Below, in pieces: positions 20,283-29,157 of a stretch of DNA of 64,000 bases. The stretch is from Pseudomonas rhizosphaerae (lineage in GTDB: Bacteria; Pseudomonadota; Gammaproteobacteria; Pseudomonadales; Pseudomonadaceae), in NCBI RefSeq assembly GCF_000761155.1, contig NZ_CP009533.1:806001-870000 (forward strand). Direction: 5' to 3'. Position numbers and translations under genes: made by a program. The notes beneath the pieces were generated by a model. It saw only the letters and a program-made list of their open reading frames with translations, was not told the origin of the DNA and did not search any database. Numbering within the stretch: the stretch's first letter is position 1; each line of letters opens with the position of its first letter.

Positions 20283-20894
20283 ATGCCCTATACCCTGCCT
20301 GCTCTGTCTTATGCCTACGATGCCCTGGAACCGCACATCGACGCGGCCACCATGGAAATCCATCACACCAAGCACCACCAGACCTACATCACCAACGTCA
20401 ACGCCGCCATCGAGGGCACCGAATACGCCGATTGGCCGGTGGAAAAACTGGTGGCCTCGGTCAAGCAACTGCCGGAGAACCTGCGTGGCGCCGTCACCAA
20501 CCACGGTGGCGGGCATGCCAACCACAGCCTGTTCTGGGAAGTCATGTCGCCCAATGGCGGCGGTCAGCCGCAGGGCAGCGTCGCCCAGGCCATCGATACC
20601 GAACTGGGTGGGTTCGACTCGTTCAAGGAAGCGTTCACCAAGGCTGCCCTGAGTCGCTTCGGCAGCGGCTGGGCCTGGCTCAGCGTCACACCGGACAAGA
20701 AACTGGTCGTGGAGAGCAGTGGCAACCAGGACAGTCCGTTGATGAATGGCAACACGCCCATTCTTGGCCTCGACGTGTGGGAGCACGCCTACTACCTCAA
20801 GTACCAGAACCGCCGGCCTGAATACATCAATGCGTTCTACAACGTGGTCGACTGGGCCAACGTCGAGAAGCGCTACCAAGCCGCTGTGAACTGA
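20283..20894 (+). CDS. sodA: Manganese superoxide dismutase
   Basis: Cytoplasmic Mn-type superoxide dismutase of 203 residues. The metal ligands are in the expected places: His27 in [13 protein letters not shown], a His in [14 protein letters not shown], and the Asp and His of the C-terminal [19 protein letters not shown]. The [10 protein letters not shown] and DVWEHAYYL wording is that of Mn rather than Fe enzymes. It is expressed from the iron-limitation operon, so it replaces Fe-SOD when iron is low. Start ATG 20283 follows OrfX directly. Confidence 0.96.
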   Translation: MPYTLPALSYAYDALEPHIDAATMEIHHTKHHQTYITNVNAAIEGTEYADWPVEKLVASVKQLPENLRGAVTNHGGGHANHSLFWEVMSPNGGGQPQGSVAQAIDTELGGFDSFKEAFTKAALSRFGSGWAWLSVTPDKKLVVESSGNQDSPLMNGNTPILGLDVWEHAYYLKYQNRRPEYINAFYNVVDWANVEKRYQAAVN

Positions 20895-20902
20895 GCCTCG
20901 CC

Positions 20903-21796
20903 ATGGGATCGCAGACCTTTGCGCTGGCCAGTGTTCGCCGCTTTCGTCTGGCACTGGGCACGGTGCTGCTACTGGCGGGCGCGGCTTTGCTGGTGGGCGA
21001 GCTGCTGGCCTGGCTCGACCTTGAGCCGCGCATCCTGCGTGCGCTCGAGGGCGGGGCCATCTGCGCCTTGGGCACCGCCCTGGGTGCGGTCCCTGTACTG
21101 GTCATCCGCAGCATGCCCGTTGCGGTGGCCGATACGTTGCTGGGGTTCGGCGCCGGCGTGATGCTCGCAGCCACCGCCTTCTCGCTGATCATTCCCGGCT
21201 TGGATGCGGCAGCGGCAATCGGCTTTTCACGCTGGGGCGCCGGTGCCCTGATGAGCCTGGGCATCATGTCCGGGGCCTTCTGCCTGTACCTGGTGGATAG
21301 GCGAGTCTCCGGCGTTACGCCGGACTACCTGGTGGGCACCGCGCAACAGCCGGTGATCCCGGCACGCATCTGGATCTTCGTGATTGCCATCATCGCTCAC
21401 AATATCCCGGAGGGCATGGCCATTGGCGTTTCGGCGGGCGGCGGCATGCACGACGCCGACAGCCTGGCGATGGGCATTGCCTTGCAGGACGTGCCCGAAG
21501 GACTGGTGATCGCGTTGGTGCTGGCAGGAGCGGGCATGGCGCGCTACAAGGCCTTCCTGATCGGTGCCGCATCCGGGCTGGTGGAGCCGGTGTTCGCGGT
21601 ACTGTGTGCCTGGCTGGTGCGAATGGGCGAGCTGTTGCTTCCCCTGGGCCTGGCCTTCGCGGCCGGCGCGATGCTGCTGGTCGTGACCCACGAGATCATC
21701 CCCGAATCACGCAGCAACGGTCATCACAAGCTGGCAAGCCTGGGCCTGTGTGTCGGTTTCTGCCTGATGATGGTGATGGACACGGCGTTGTCTTGA
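20903..21796 (+). CDS. ZIP-family divalent metal transporter
   Basis: Inner-membrane transporter of 297 residues with about eight hydrophobic segments. The ZIP hallmark HNIPEGMAIGVSAGGG (around residue 168) is the fourth core helix, and ALQDVPEGLVIALVLAG the fifth; there the usual His/Glu pair before xPEG reads Gln-Asp. The gene starts 8 bases after sodA and on the same strand, so it is probably part of the Fur-type operon. That setting suggests supply of manganese (or zinc) to match Mn-SOD induction, which is inference. It ends facing ptsO. Confidence 0.88.
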   Translation: MGSQTFALASVRRFRLALGTVLLLAGAALLVGELLAWLDLEPRILRALEGGAICALGTALGAVPVLVIRSMPVAVADTLLGFGAGVMLAATAFSLIIPGLDAAAAIGFSRWGAGALMSLGIMSGAFCLYLVDRRVSGVTPDYLVGTAQQPVIPARIWIFVIAIIAHNIPEGMAIGVSAGGGMHDADSLAMGIALQDVPEGLVIALVLAGAGMARYKAFLIGAASGLVEPVFAVLCAWLVRMGELLLPLGLAFAAGAMLLVVTHEIIPESRSNGHHKLASLGLCVGFCLMMVMDTALS

Positions 21797-21810
21797 GTCT
21801 GCAACCTTAC

Positions 21811-21838
21811 GGTAGCGGACGGCTCGCTGGCCGCTACC
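21811..21838. terminator. Hairpin between convergent ZIP gene and ptsO
   Basis: GGTAGCGG (21811-21818) pairs with CCGCTACC (21831-21838) around a 12-base loop, in the 72 bases between two converging stop codons. Lacks a clear T-run. Confidence 0.45.
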
Positions 21839-21868
21839 TGGGTTCTGCCTCTGGGCCGTCGCGTGGGC

Positions 21869-22141
21869 CTACTCGCCTTCGTCGAACTTGTCGTTGATCA
21901 ACTTGACGATGGCATCCAGAGCGTCCTGATCCTGCTCGCCTTCGGTGTGCAGATGAATGGTGGTGCCTTTGCCGGCAGCCAGCATCATTACACCCATGAT
22001 GCTCTTCCCATCGACCAGGGCCTCGGGCGTACGGCCCACACGAACCTGGCAGGGAAAGCGTCCCGCCACGCCGACGAATTTTGCTGCGGCACGGGCGTGC
22101 AGGCCGAGCTTGTTGATGATTTCTACTTGAAGGGCGGGCAT
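21869..22141 (-). CDS. ptsO: Nitrogen-PTS phosphocarrier NPr (PtsO)
   Basis: HPr-like phosphocarrier of 90 residues in the PTS-Ntr regulatory chain PtsP-PtsO-PtsN. The phosphorylated His15 lies in KLGLHARAAAKFV, and KSIMGVMMLAAGKGT is the conserved second region. The start is ATG 22141 (MPALQVEI), which gives the usual HPr N-terminus; the frame continues upstream into rapZ. It is the last gene of the cluster rpoN-hpf-ptsN-rapZ-ptsO and partly overlaps nothing, with 16 bases to rapZ. Confidence 0.96.
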   Translation of the reverse strand: MPALQVEIINKLGLHARAAAKFVGVAGRFPCQVRVGRTPEALVDGKSIMGVMMLAAGKGTTIHLHTEGEQDQDALDAIVKLINDKFDEGE

Positions 22142-22157
22142 TGCGCGGGGGATCCTT

Positions 22158-23015
22158 TCAGCTGAGGTCGCGGTGGCGAACCTGGACATTCTTGAGCGAC
22201 TGCTGCAGCAATCGGCCCAGGCGCTCGGTCAAGTATACCGAGCGATGGTGCCCGCCTGTACACCCAATGGCGATGGTGACATAGGCACGGCTGCTGGCCG
22301 CGAAGCGCGGCAGCCATTTGAGCAGGTAGGCAGCGATGTCCTGGTACATCTCTTCGACATCCGGCTGCGCTGCCAGGTATTCGGCGACTGGCGCATCAAG
22401 CCCGGACTGCTCGCGCAGTTCGGGTTTCCAGTAGGGGTTGGGCAGACAGCGAACGTCGAATACCAGATCGGCGTCTATCGGCATGCCCCGCTTGAAACCG
22501 AACGATTCCACCAGAAAGGCCGTGCCCGGCTCGGGCTTGTTCAACAGCCGGACCTTGATGGCATCGCGCAGCTGGTAGAGGTTCAGGTTGGTGGTGTTGA
22601 TCTTCAGGTCGGCCAGATCGACGATGGGCCCCAGCAAGTCGCTTTCCACCCGGATGGCTTCGGCCAGCGAGCGATTGCTGTTGCTCAAAGGGTGTCGACG
22701 TCGGGTCTCGGAGAAGCGCTTGAGCAGCGTTTCTTCATCGGCATCCAGGTACAGGACATCGCATTGGATGTGCTTGGCACGCATTTCGGCGAGTAGCTGC
22801 GGGAAGCGTGACAGATGACTGGGCAGGTTGCGCGCATCGATCGACACGGCCACCTGAGGTTGCGCCAGCTCGGTATGAATCAGCGCACGCTCGGCCAGCT
22901 CGGGCAACAGCCCTGCTGGCAGGTTGTCGATGCAATAGAAACCGTTGTCTTCCAGAACATCCAGGGCAGTGCTCTTGCCTGAGCCTGAGCGGCCACTGAC
23001 GATGATCAAACGCAT
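22158..23015 (-). CDS. rapZ: RNase adapter / GTPase-like protein RapZ
   Basis: A 285-residue RapZ (YvcJ) family protein. It has a Walker A motif GRSGSGKST at residues 8-16 and the typical [13 protein letters not shown] and [16 protein letters not shown] regions. In enteric bacteria it senses glucosamine-6-phosphate and hands the GlmZ sRNA to RNase E; in Pseudomonas its RNA partner is not settled. The gene starts 2 bases after the ptsN stop, tying it to the nitrogen PTS. Confidence 0.95.
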   Translation of the reverse strand: MRLIIVSGRSGSGKSTALDVLEDNGFYCIDNLPAGLLPELAERALIHTELAQPQVAVSIDARNLPSHLSRFPQLLAEMRAKHIQCDVLYLDADEETLLKRFSETRRRHPLSNSNRSLAEAIRVESDLLGPIVDLADLKINTTNLNLYQLRDAIKVRLLNKPEPGTAFLVESFGFKRGMPIDADLVFDVRCLPNPYWKPELREQSGLDAPVAEYLAAQPDVEEMYQDIAAYLLKWLPRFAASSRAYVTIAIGCTGGHHRSVYLTERLGRLLQQSLKNVQVRHRDLS

Positions 23016-23017
23016 GG

Positions 23018-23482
23018 TTAACGACCGTTCTGTTCGTCCAGTACCACTTGGTACAAGGCTTGATTGCTGGGCGCCGAACGCAGTCTCTCGCGTACCTCCT
23101 TGCGATCGAGCATGCTGGCGATCTGGCGGAGCAATTCCAGATGGGCATCGGTGGCCGCTTCGGGCACCAGAAGCACGAAGAGCAGGTCGACGGGGGCGCC
23201 GTCGATCGCGTCGTAGTCGATTGGGGCACTAAGATGCACGAGGGCACTGACAGGCGCATTGCAGCCCTTGAGCCGGCAATGTGGAATGGCAATGCCATTG
23301 CCGAATCCGGTGGAACCGAGTTTTTCACGGGCGATGAGGGCTTCGAACACGGTTTGCGTGTCGAGCGACGGCACTTCGCGACCGATCAGGTTGGCGATCT
23401 CTTCGAGTGCTTTCTTCTTGCTGCCGCCCGGCACGTTCACGCAGGAACGGCCGGGGGTCAGGATGGTTTCTAGTCGAATCAT
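23018..23482 (-). CDS. ptsN: Nitrogen-regulatory PTS protein EIIA-Ntr
   Basis: EIIA-type regulatory protein of 154 residues, terminal phosphoacceptor of the PTS-Ntr chain, which regulates potassium transport, carbon-nitrogen balance and polyhydroxyalkanoate metabolism in P. putida. The active His68 is in [13 protein letters not shown], exactly the residue number known for the family. It follows hpf by 12 bases. Confidence 0.96.
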   Translation of the reverse strand: MIRLETILTPGRSCVNVPGGSKKKALEEIANLIGREVPSLDTQTVFEALIAREKLGSTGFGNGIAIPHCRLKGCNAPVSALVHLSAPIDYDAIDGAPVDLLFVLLVPEAATDAHLELLRQIASMLDRKEVRERLRSAPSNQALYQVVLDEQNGR

Positions 23483-23494
23483 GGGTGGGGAGTG

Positions 23495-23803
23495 TCAGCG
23501 AGCAGTCGCGCCTTGCAGCAGACTCTGCTGTTTTTCCTTATGCTTTTTGAGTTGGCGATCCAGCTTGTCGGTAAGCAGGTCGATGGCCGCATACATGTCG
23601 TCATGCTCGGCATTGGCAACCACCTCGCCACCGGGTATGCGCAGGGTGGCTTCGATTTTCTGTTTGAGCTTCTCGACCTCCATGATCACCTGAACATTGG
23701 TGATCTTGTCGAAGTGGCGTTCGAGACGCTGGAGTTTTTCCCCGATGTAGGTTCGCAGGGGTTCGGTCACATCCAGTTGGTGTCCACTGATGTTGACTTG
23801 CAT
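23495..23803 (-). CDS. hpf: Ribosome hibernation-promoting factor HPF
   Basis: Short-form HPF/YfiA family protein, 102 residues, that binds the 30S decoding centre in stationary phase and promotes 100S dimers. The start MQVNISGHQLDVTEPLRTYI and the basic KLQRLERHFDKITN are typical. ATG 23803 chosen; 23 extra in-frame residues upstream have no counterpart in the family. It lies 78 bases after rpoN, the usual order. Confidence 0.95.
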   Translation of the reverse strand: MQVNISGHQLDVTEPLRTYIGEKLQRLERHFDKITNVQVIMEVEKLKQKIEATLRIPGGEVVANAEHDDMYAAIDLLTDKLDRQLKKHKEKQQSLLQGATAR

Positions 23804-23881
23804 ACCGCTTCTCCTTATTGCCATTGCATAAAGAAGCAGGCTTGGGTGCCTGCCACTGGAACGCTGTGGCACATCGCAGGG

Positions 23882-25375
23882 CTACATCAACCGCTTGCGT
23901 TCGCTGGACGGCGCAATCCCTAGGGATTCGCGATACTTGGCGACCGTTCGGCGGGCTACCTGGATGCCTTGTGCCTCCAGTAAACCAGCGATCTTGCTGT
24001 CACTCAACGGCTTTTTCTGATTTTCGGCGGCGACCAGTTTCTTGATGATCGCGCGAATCGCCGTGGACGAGCATTCGCCGCCTTCGGAAGTGCTGACGTG
24101 GCTTGAGAAAAAGTATTTCAGCTCGTAGATGCCACGGGGGGTGTGCATGTATTTCTGCGTGGTCACCCGCGAAATGGTCGACTCGTGCATGCCCACCGCC
24201 TCGGCGATGTCGTGCAGCACCAAGGGCTTCATGGCCTCGTCGCCGTAATCGAGGAAACCGCGCTGATGCTCGACGATCTGCGTGGCCACCTTCATCAAGG
24301 TCTCGTTGCGGCTCTGCAAGCTCTTGATGAACCAGCGCGCCTCCTGCAGCTGGTTGCGCATGAAGGTGTTGTCGGCGCTGGTGTCGGCGCGTCGCACGAA
24401 GCCTGCGTATTGCGCATTGACTCGCAGGCGCGGGACCGACTCCTGATTGAGCTCGACCAGCCAGCGATCGTTGTCCTTGCGCACGATGACGTCGGGCACG
24501 ACGTATTCCGGTTCGCTGGATTCGATCTGCGAGCCGGGCCGCGGATTCAGGCTCTGTACCAGCTCGATGACCTGGCGCAGTTCGTCTTCCTTGAGCTTCA
24601 TGCGGCGCATCAACTGGCTGTAGTCGCGCGACCCCAGCAGGTCGATGTAATCGCTCACCAAGCGCTGCGCCTCGGCCAGCCAGCGGGTCTTGGGCGGTAG
24701 CTGGCGCAGTTGCAGCATCAGGCATTCGCTCAGGTTGCGCGCGCCGATGCCGGCCGGCTCGAACTGCTGGATGCGATGAAGCACCGCTTCGATTTCGTCC
24801 AGCTCGATGTCAAGCTCGGGGTCGAACGATTCGCAGATTTCCTGCAACGTCTCGTCCAGGTAGCCCTGATTGTTGATGCAATCGATGATGGTCACGGCGA
24901 TCAGGCGGTCGGTGTCGGACATGGGCGCCAGGTTCAGCTGCCACAACAGGTGGGTTTGCAGGCTTTCGCCGACCGATGTGCGGGTGGTGAAGTCCCACTC
25001 CTCGTCATCGTTGCTCGGCAGGCTGCTGGCGCTGGTCTGGTAGACGTCTTCCCACGCCGTGTCGACGGGCAGTTCGCTGGGGATGCGCTCGTTCCAATCG
25101 CCTTCCTCGAGGTTGTCCACCGTCGGCGCAGACTCCTGAAAGCTCGGTTCCTGGATTTCCTGGGTCGGCTTTTGCTCGATGTTGTCGGCCAGCGGGTCAC
25201 TGTTGTCGAAGTCGTCGCCTTCTTCCTGGCGTTCGAGCATGGGATTGGATTCCAGCGCTTCCTGAATTTCCTGTTGGAGGTCCAGGGTCGATAGCTGGAG
25301 AAGGCGGATGGCCTGTTGCAACTGCGGTGTCATCGTCAGTTGCTGGCCCATACGTAGGACGAGCGATGGTTTCAT
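23882..25375 (-). CDS. rpoN: RNA polymerase sigma-54 factor RpoN
   Basis: Sigma-54, 497 residues. Region [21 protein letters not shown], is rich in Gln and Leu and contacts the enhancer-binding protein; an acidic region II (about 45-115) follows; the core-binding and HTH parts are [20 protein letters not shown]; the RpoN box [10 protein letters not shown] is near the C-terminus. It controls nitrogen assimilation, motility and many catabolic genes. The promoter region 25376-25538 contains both a TATAAT and an overlapping sigma-54-like site, suggesting autoregulation. Confidence 0.97.
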   Translation of the reverse strand: MKPSLVLRMGQQLTMTPQLQQAIRLLQLSTLDLQQEIQEALESNPMLERQEEGDDFDNSDPLADNIEQKPTQEIQEPSFQESAPTVDNLEEGDWNERIPSELPVDTAWEDVYQTSASSLPSNDDEEWDFTTRTSVGESLQTHLLWQLNLAPMSDTDRLIAVTIIDCINNQGYLDETLQEICESFDPELDIELDEIEAVLHRIQQFEPAGIGARNLSECLMLQLRQLPPKTRWLAEAQRLVSDYIDLLGSRDYSQLMRRMKLKEDELRQVIELVQSLNPRPGSQIESSEPEYVVPDVIVRKDNDRWLVELNQESVPRLRVNAQYAGFVRRADTSADNTFMRNQLQEARWFIKSLQSRNETLMKVATQIVEHQRGFLDYGDEAMKPLVLHDIAEAVGMHESTISRVTTQKYMHTPRGIYELKYFFSSHVSTSEGGECSSTAIRAIIKKLVAAENQKKPLSDSKIAGLLEAQGIQVARRTVAKYRESLGIAPSSERKRLM

Positions 25376-25422
25376 GGCAGGAACTTAACACCTTGGTCGC
25401 CGGCGCGAAGCGCCTTCTACTA

Positions 25423-25440
25423 CGGGTACCGAGGTACCCG
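25423..25440 (-). other. Hairpin in the rpoN 5' leader
   Basis: CGGGTACC (25423-25430) and GGTACCCG (25433-25440) form a tight stem with a small loop, about 50 bases before the rpoN ATG and just downstream of the predicted transcription start. It could affect rpoN mRNA stability or translation. Confidence 0.45.
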
Positions 25441-25453
25441 GCTTATGTCGTAA

Positions 25454-25467
25454 GCAAATTATATGCC
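25454..25467 (-). promoter_or_regulatory. rpoN promoter: TATAAT box inside a sigma-54-like -24/-12 site
   Basis: Read on the minus strand the sequence is GGCATATAATTTGC. It holds a perfect -10 hexamer TATAAT and, at the same time, GG and GC dinucleotides ten bases apart within GGCA...TTGC, the sigma-54 promoter hallmark. No strong -35 box was found. Overlap of both would let sigma-54 holoenzyme block sigma-70 transcription of rpoN, in line with reported negative autoregulation of rpoN in P. putida. Confidence 0.5.
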
Positions 25468-25487
25468 TGAAACCTGAGTGTTTGCCT

Positions 25488-25532
25488 AGGGCGCCATGAA
25501 AATTAATGCCCGCAGGAGGGCGATGGCGCCCT
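25488..25532 (-). terminator. Branched inverted repeat between lptB and rpoN
   Basis: AGGGCGCCAT (25488-25497) pairs perfectly with ATGGCGCCCT (25523-25532), and an inner GCCC/GGGC stem (25508-25511 with 25518-25521) makes a second arm. It begins 7 bases past the lptB stop and could end or process the kds-lpt transcript before rpoN. No T-run. Confidence 0.5.
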
Positions 25533-25538
25533 CGGGCC

Positions 25539-26264
25539 TTACAAGCGAAACTCGTGGCCCAGGTAGACTTCGCGTACCAGATCGTTGGCCAGGATGGTCT
25601 GGGCATCGCCTTCGGCAATCAGCTGGCCGTCGTTCACGATGTAGGCCGTTTCGCAGATATCCAGGGTCTCACGGACGTTGTGGTCGGTGATCAATACGCC
25701 GATGCCCTTGGTCTTGAGGTGGTGGATGATCTGCTTGATGTCGCCGACCGAAATCGGATCGACACCGGCGAAGGGTTCGTCGAGCAGGATGAACTTGGGT
25801 GCGGTGGCCAGCGCCCGAGCGATCTCCACACGACGACGCTCGCCGCCCGAAAGGCTCATGCCCAGGTTGTCGCGAATGTGCGTGATGTGGAATTCCTGCA
25901 GCAGGCCTTCGAGCTCTGCCAGTCGCGCCGTGGCATCGAGTTCCTTGCGGGTCTCGAGGATGGCCATGATGTTGTCGGCCACCGAGAGCTTGCGGAAAAT
26001 CGAGGCCTCCTGCGGCAGGTAACCGATACCCGAGCGGGCGCGGCCATGCATGGGCTGGTGGCTGACGTCCAGGTCGTCGATGAGCACACGGCCCTGGTCG
26101 GCCTGGACCAGGCCGACGATCATGTAGAAACAGGTGGTCTTGCCGGCACCGTTGGGGCCCAGCAGGCCGACGATCTGCCCGCTCTCGATGGACAGGCTGA
26201 CGTCACGAACGACTTGTCGGCTCTTGTAGCTCTTGGCCAGATGCTGCGCTTTCAGGACTGCCAT
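25539..26264 (-). CDS. lptB: LPS export ABC transporter ATPase LptB
   Basis: Cytoplasmic ATPase of 241 residues that powers lipopolysaccharide extraction by LptFG and transport along LptC-LptA to the outer membrane. Walker [11 protein letters not shown]-loop, signature LSGGERRR and Walker [14 protein letters not shown] are all intact, with the H-loop [10 protein letters not shown]. Its start overlaps the lptA stop. Part of kdsD-kdsC-lptC-lptA-lptB. Confidence 0.97.
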   Translation of the reverse strand: MAVLKAQHLAKSYKSRQVVRDVSLSIESGQIVGLLGPNGAGKTTCFYMIVGLVQADQGRVLIDDLDVSHQPMHGRARSGIGYLPQEASIFRKLSVADNIMAILETRKELDATARLAELEGLLQEFHITHIRDNLGMSLSGGERRRVEIARALATAPKFILLDEPFAGVDPISVGDIKQIIHHLKTKGIGVLITDHNVRETLDICETAYIVNDGQLIAEGDAQTILANDLVREVYLGHEFRL

Positions 26265-26809
26265 TACTGGGCCTTCTGCGGTGCGTCGGATTTCTTCTTG
26301 GGCTGGATCACCATGTCGATGCGCGGACGCGGCGTGGTGACCTTGCTGCCCGTGGCACGGCCGGCGTTGACCACCTGGCGCACCGTGTCGTAGACGATCT
26401 TCTCGCCTTCGGACGTGTTGCCGTCGTTGATAACCTTGGCCTTATCGATCAGCACGATGCGGTTCTGCGCCGCGAAATACTGGATGGTCATGCCGTAGGC
26501 CTGCACGATGGGCTTGTCTGCAGCCGGCTTCTGCTCGTAGTAGGCCAGGTTGCCGACGGCGGTGAACACGTCCACGTCGCCCGTGGCATTGCGGGTGATG
26601 GTCACGGTGTTGCCGGTGATCTTCATCGACCCTTGGGTAATGATCACATTGCCCTTGTAGGTCGCCACGCCCTGTTTGTCGTCGAGCTGGGCATCGTCGG
26701 ACTGGATATGAATGGGCTGATCGCGGTCAGTGGGCAGTGCCCAGGCGCTCGCGCTTCCCAGTGCTGCGCTCAGGCTGAGCAAAAAGGGGAGGGTTTTAAC
26801 GAGCCTCAT
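26264..26809 (-). CDS. lptA: Periplasmic LPS transport protein LptA
   Basis: OstA-like periplasmic bridge protein, 181 residues, with a signal peptide ([24 protein letters not shown]). The repeated beta-jellyroll phrases [40 protein letters not shown] and [15 protein letters not shown] mark the family. It carries LPS across the periplasm. The start lies inside the end of lptC (14-base overlap) and its stop overlaps lptB. The C-terminus is slightly longer and Lys/Pro-rich. Confidence 0.95.
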   Translation of the reverse strand: MRLVKTLPFLLSLSAALGSASAWALPTDRDQPIHIQSDDAQLDDKQGVATYKGNVIITQGSMKITGNTVTITRNATGDVDVFTAVGNLAYYEQKPAADKPIVQAYGMTIQYFAAQNRIVLIDKAKVINDGNTSEGEKIVYDTVRQVVNAGRATGSKVTTPRPRIDMVIQPKKKSDAPQKAQ

Positions 26810-27368
26810 ACTGTCCTCTTACGTTGGACAGCAAGTTGATCTTGCTGTCATTCAGATACGCTTTCATGCCCTTGGCCGTCGACACGCCACCGGCGCCGTC
26901 GATTCTAACGTCTTGGTCGGTCTGCGCATATTGCTTCTGTGGGAAAACGGTCATGCGCGAGCTGGTGATCACCGTGGCACGACTCTTCTGGTCGGTCCGT
27001 GCCACGCGCACGGAGTCGATGAGTTCCACTTCGCTGCCGTCGGGATTGACCTCGCCGCGCTCGCTGGTCACGTGCCACGGGTAGACGGTGCCGCGGTAGA
27101 GCTGCATGTCCGGCTTGGTCAGCAGGGTCACCTCGGACGTCTTGACGTGTTCGACCTTGTCGGCGGTCATGTCGTACTGCACGCCACCGTCTGGCAGGTA
27201 CTGCCGGGCCCGCGCGTTGATAGCGTAGTAATCGATCTGGCTTTCGTCGACAGCCGCCGTGGGCTGCTCGAGGAAGCGCTCAGGGCTGATATCCCAGTAG
27301 CCGATGGCGGCGAACAGCAGCCCCAGCACACCCAGGATCACGATATTGCGGATTTTCTTGTTCAGCAT
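26796..27368 (-). CDS. lptC: LPS export protein LptC
   Basis: Bitopic inner-membrane protein of 190 residues that receives LPS from LptBFG and passes it to LptA. One N-terminal helix (NIVILGVLGLLFAAIGYWDI) precedes a periplasmic beta-jellyroll with DYYAINARARQYLPDGGVQY and LYRGTVYPWHVTSERGEV. Eight bases separate it from kdsC and it overlaps lptA. Typical size. Confidence 0.93.
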   Translation of the reverse strand: MLNKKIRNIVILGVLGLLFAAIGYWDISPERFLEQPTAAVDESQIDYYAINARARQYLPDGGVQYDMTADKVEHVKTSEVTLLTKPDMQLYRGTVYPWHVTSERGEVNPDGSEVELIDSVRVARTDQKSRATVITSSRMTVFPQKQYAQTDQDVRIDGAGGVSTAKGMKAYLNDSKINLLSNVRGQYEAR

Positions 27369-27376
27369 GTCAGGCC

Positions 27377-27949
27377 CTACAGGTACGCGGCGCGGGCCGC
27401 TTCGAGATTGCCTTGGGCATCGAGGATCAGTTCGCAGAACTCGCGCGCCGCACCAAAGCCTCCATTGGCCTGGGTCACGCCGTCGGCATGCTGGCGGACG
27501 AAGGCATTGGCGTTGGCCACCGCCATGCCCAGGCCAACGCGGCGAATCACCGGCAGGTCGGGCAAGTCGTCGCCCAGGTAGGCGACTTGTTCATAGCTCA
27601 GGTCCAGTTCGGCGAGCAGGCCGTCGAGTACCACCAGCTTGTCCTCGCGGCCCTGGAACAGGTGTGCGATGCCCAGGTTTCGGGCCCGTCGCTCCACCAC
27701 CGGGCTGCTGCGACCGGTGATGATCGCGGTGGTCACGCCGCTGTTGATGAGCATCTTGATGCCTTGGCCATCCAGCGTACTGAAGCTCTTGAACTCGCTG
27801 CCGTCTTCGTGGAAGTACAGGCGGCCGTCGGTCAGTACGCCGTCGACATCGAATACGGCCAGCTTGATAGCCTTGCCCCGTTGCAAGAGGTCGTTGCTGC
27901 CTGTCTGGTTCATAGAGGCTGCCTCGGTCATTACGCCATTCTCGCTCAT
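27377..27949 (-). CDS. kdsC: 3-deoxy-manno-octulosonate-8-phosphatase KdsC
   Basis: HAD phosphatase, 190 residues, that releases phosphate from Kdo-8-phosphate in lipid A inner-core synthesis. The nucleophile motif DVDGVLTDG, the second motif ITGRSSPVVERRA and the C-terminal YLGDDLPDLPVIRRVG are present. The ATG at 27949 overlaps the kdsD stop as TAATG. Later ATGs at 27931 and 27913 are also possible because the first dozen residues are not conserved. Confidence 0.95.
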   Translation of the reverse strand: MSENGVMTEAASMNQTGSNDLLQRGKAIKLAVFDVDGVLTDGRLYFHEDGSEFKSFSTLDGQGIKMLINSGVTTAIITGRSSPVVERRARNLGIAHLFQGREDKLVVLDGLLAELDLSYEQVAYLGDDLPDLPVIRRVGLGMAVANANAFVRQHADGVTQANGGFGAAREFCELILDAQGNLEAARAAYL

Positions 27950-28923
27950 TACATGACTCCCGCGCGCAGCAGGTCGCCAAGGTTGAAGGCGCCTACCGGA
28001 CAGTCTTGATCGTCGACCACGATCAGTGAGTTGATCTTGTTGTCTTCCATGATCTTCAGCGCCTCGGCGGCCAGCATGTCGGCGCGGGCAGTCTTGCCGT
28101 GGGAGGTCATGACGTCCTCGATTCGAGTGCTGTGGACATCGATGGTGCGATCCAATGTGCGCCGCAGATCGCCGTCGGTGAAGATCCCGGCGAGGCGGCC
28201 ATCGGCTTCGAGGATGGCCGTCATGCCCAGGCCCTTGCGGGTCATTTCCATCAGCGCATCGCGCAGCAGCGTGCCGCGCGCTACCTGTGGCAGCGCGGCG
28301 CCGGTGTGCATCACGTGCTCGACCTTGAGCAGCAGGCGACGGCCCAGGGCGCCACCGGGATGTGAGAAGGCGAAGTCGTCGGCGGTGAAGCCGCGCGCCT
28401 CGAGCAGGGCGATGGCCAGGGCATCGCCCAGCACCAGGGTGGCCGTGGTGGAGGAGGTCGGTGCCAGGTTCAACGGGCAGGCCTCCTGCGCCACGCGGGC
28501 ATCGAGGTTGACTTCGGCAGCCTGGGCCAGGGGCGAGTCGGGGTTGCCGGTCATGCTGATCATGGGAATGCCCATGCGTTTGATCAGAGGCAGCAATGTG
28601 ACGATTTCCGCTGTCGAACCGGAGTTGGACAGGGCCAGGATCACGTCCTGGCGAGTGATCATGCCCATGTCGCCATGGCTTGCTTCGGCCGGATGTACGA
28701 AAAACGCCGGGGTTCCGGTGCTGGCCAGAGTCGCGGCGATCTTGTTGCCGATGTGTCCGGACTTGCCCATGCCCAGTACGATCACGCGGCCATTGCTCTG
28801 GAGTATCAACTCGCAGGCGCGCACGAAATCGGCGTCGATATGGGCAAGCAGGCCCTCGACCGCTTCGATCTCGAGACGGATGGTGCGCTGCGCAGATTGG
28901 ATCAGGTCGCTGGTCTGGCTCAT
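27949..28923 (-). CDS. kdsD: Arabinose-5-phosphate isomerase KdsD
   Basis: KpsF/GutQ family isomerase, 324 residues, making D-arabinose-5-phosphate for Kdo. An N-terminal SIS domain (VLGMGKSGHIGNKIAATLAS, HPAEASHGDMG, ALSNSGSTAEI) is followed by two CBS domains (RDALMEMTRKGLGMTAILE and KIMEDNKINSLIVVDDQ). Start ATG 28923 (MSQTSDLIQSAQRTI); the frame extends upstream without family support. First gene of the minus-strand kds-lpt operon. Confidence 0.96.
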   Translation of the reverse strand: MSQTSDLIQSAQRTIRLEIEAVEGLLAHIDADFVRACELILQSNGRVIVLGMGKSGHIGNKIAATLASTGTPAFFVHPAEASHGDMGMITRQDVILALSNSGSTAEIVTLLPLIKRMGIPMISMTGNPDSPLAQAAEVNLDARVAQEACPLNLAPTSSTTATLVLGDALAIALLEARGFTADDFAFSHPGGALGRRLLLKVEHVMHTGAALPQVARGTLLRDALMEMTRKGLGMTAILEADGRLAGIFTDGDLRRTLDRTIDVHSTRIEDVMTSHGKTARADMLAAEALKIMEDNKINSLIVVDDQDCPVGAFNLGDLLRAGVM

Positions 28924-28957
28924 GGCAAAAGTCGATAGGCCCGGTGAAAAGGCGGCG

Positions 28958-28963
28958 ATTATA
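28958..28963 (-). promoter_or_regulatory. -10 box of the kdsD-kdsC-lptCAB operon
   Basis: A perfect TATAAT on the minus strand lies 35 bases before the kdsD ATG. No convincing -35 hexamer was found at 16-18 bases. The remaining part of the 234-base divergent spacer contains the mla promoter and no gene. Confidence 0.4.
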
Positions 28964-29041
28964 GCGGGAATGGGCGAGCGACTCACCTGCCTATTTCGCG
29001 GCCCTGGTAAAACCGCGCCATGCCACGCCAATGGATCGATC

Positions 29042-29071
29042 TTGGGCGGTACGTGTCTGCAATGCTATAGT
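29042..29071 (+). promoter_or_regulatory. Promoter of the mla operon
   Basis: TTGGGC (29042-29047) and TATAGT (29066-29071) with an 18-base spacer, 87 bases before the mlaF ATG. The ribosome site AAGGAG lies just before the start. Confidence 0.5.
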
Positions 29072-29157
29072 TCGCGGCTTGTTCGGCCTGTCCGCGCCAA
29101 GTGTCTTCGGTCAGAAGATGAGCGTCCGAGGGTAAGGTTGCACTGCAAGGAGTTTAA

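Noticed and set aside
25381..25386. GAACTT as an AlgU-type -35 box
   Set aside because: It faces the plus strand where no gene follows, and no matching -10 was seen.
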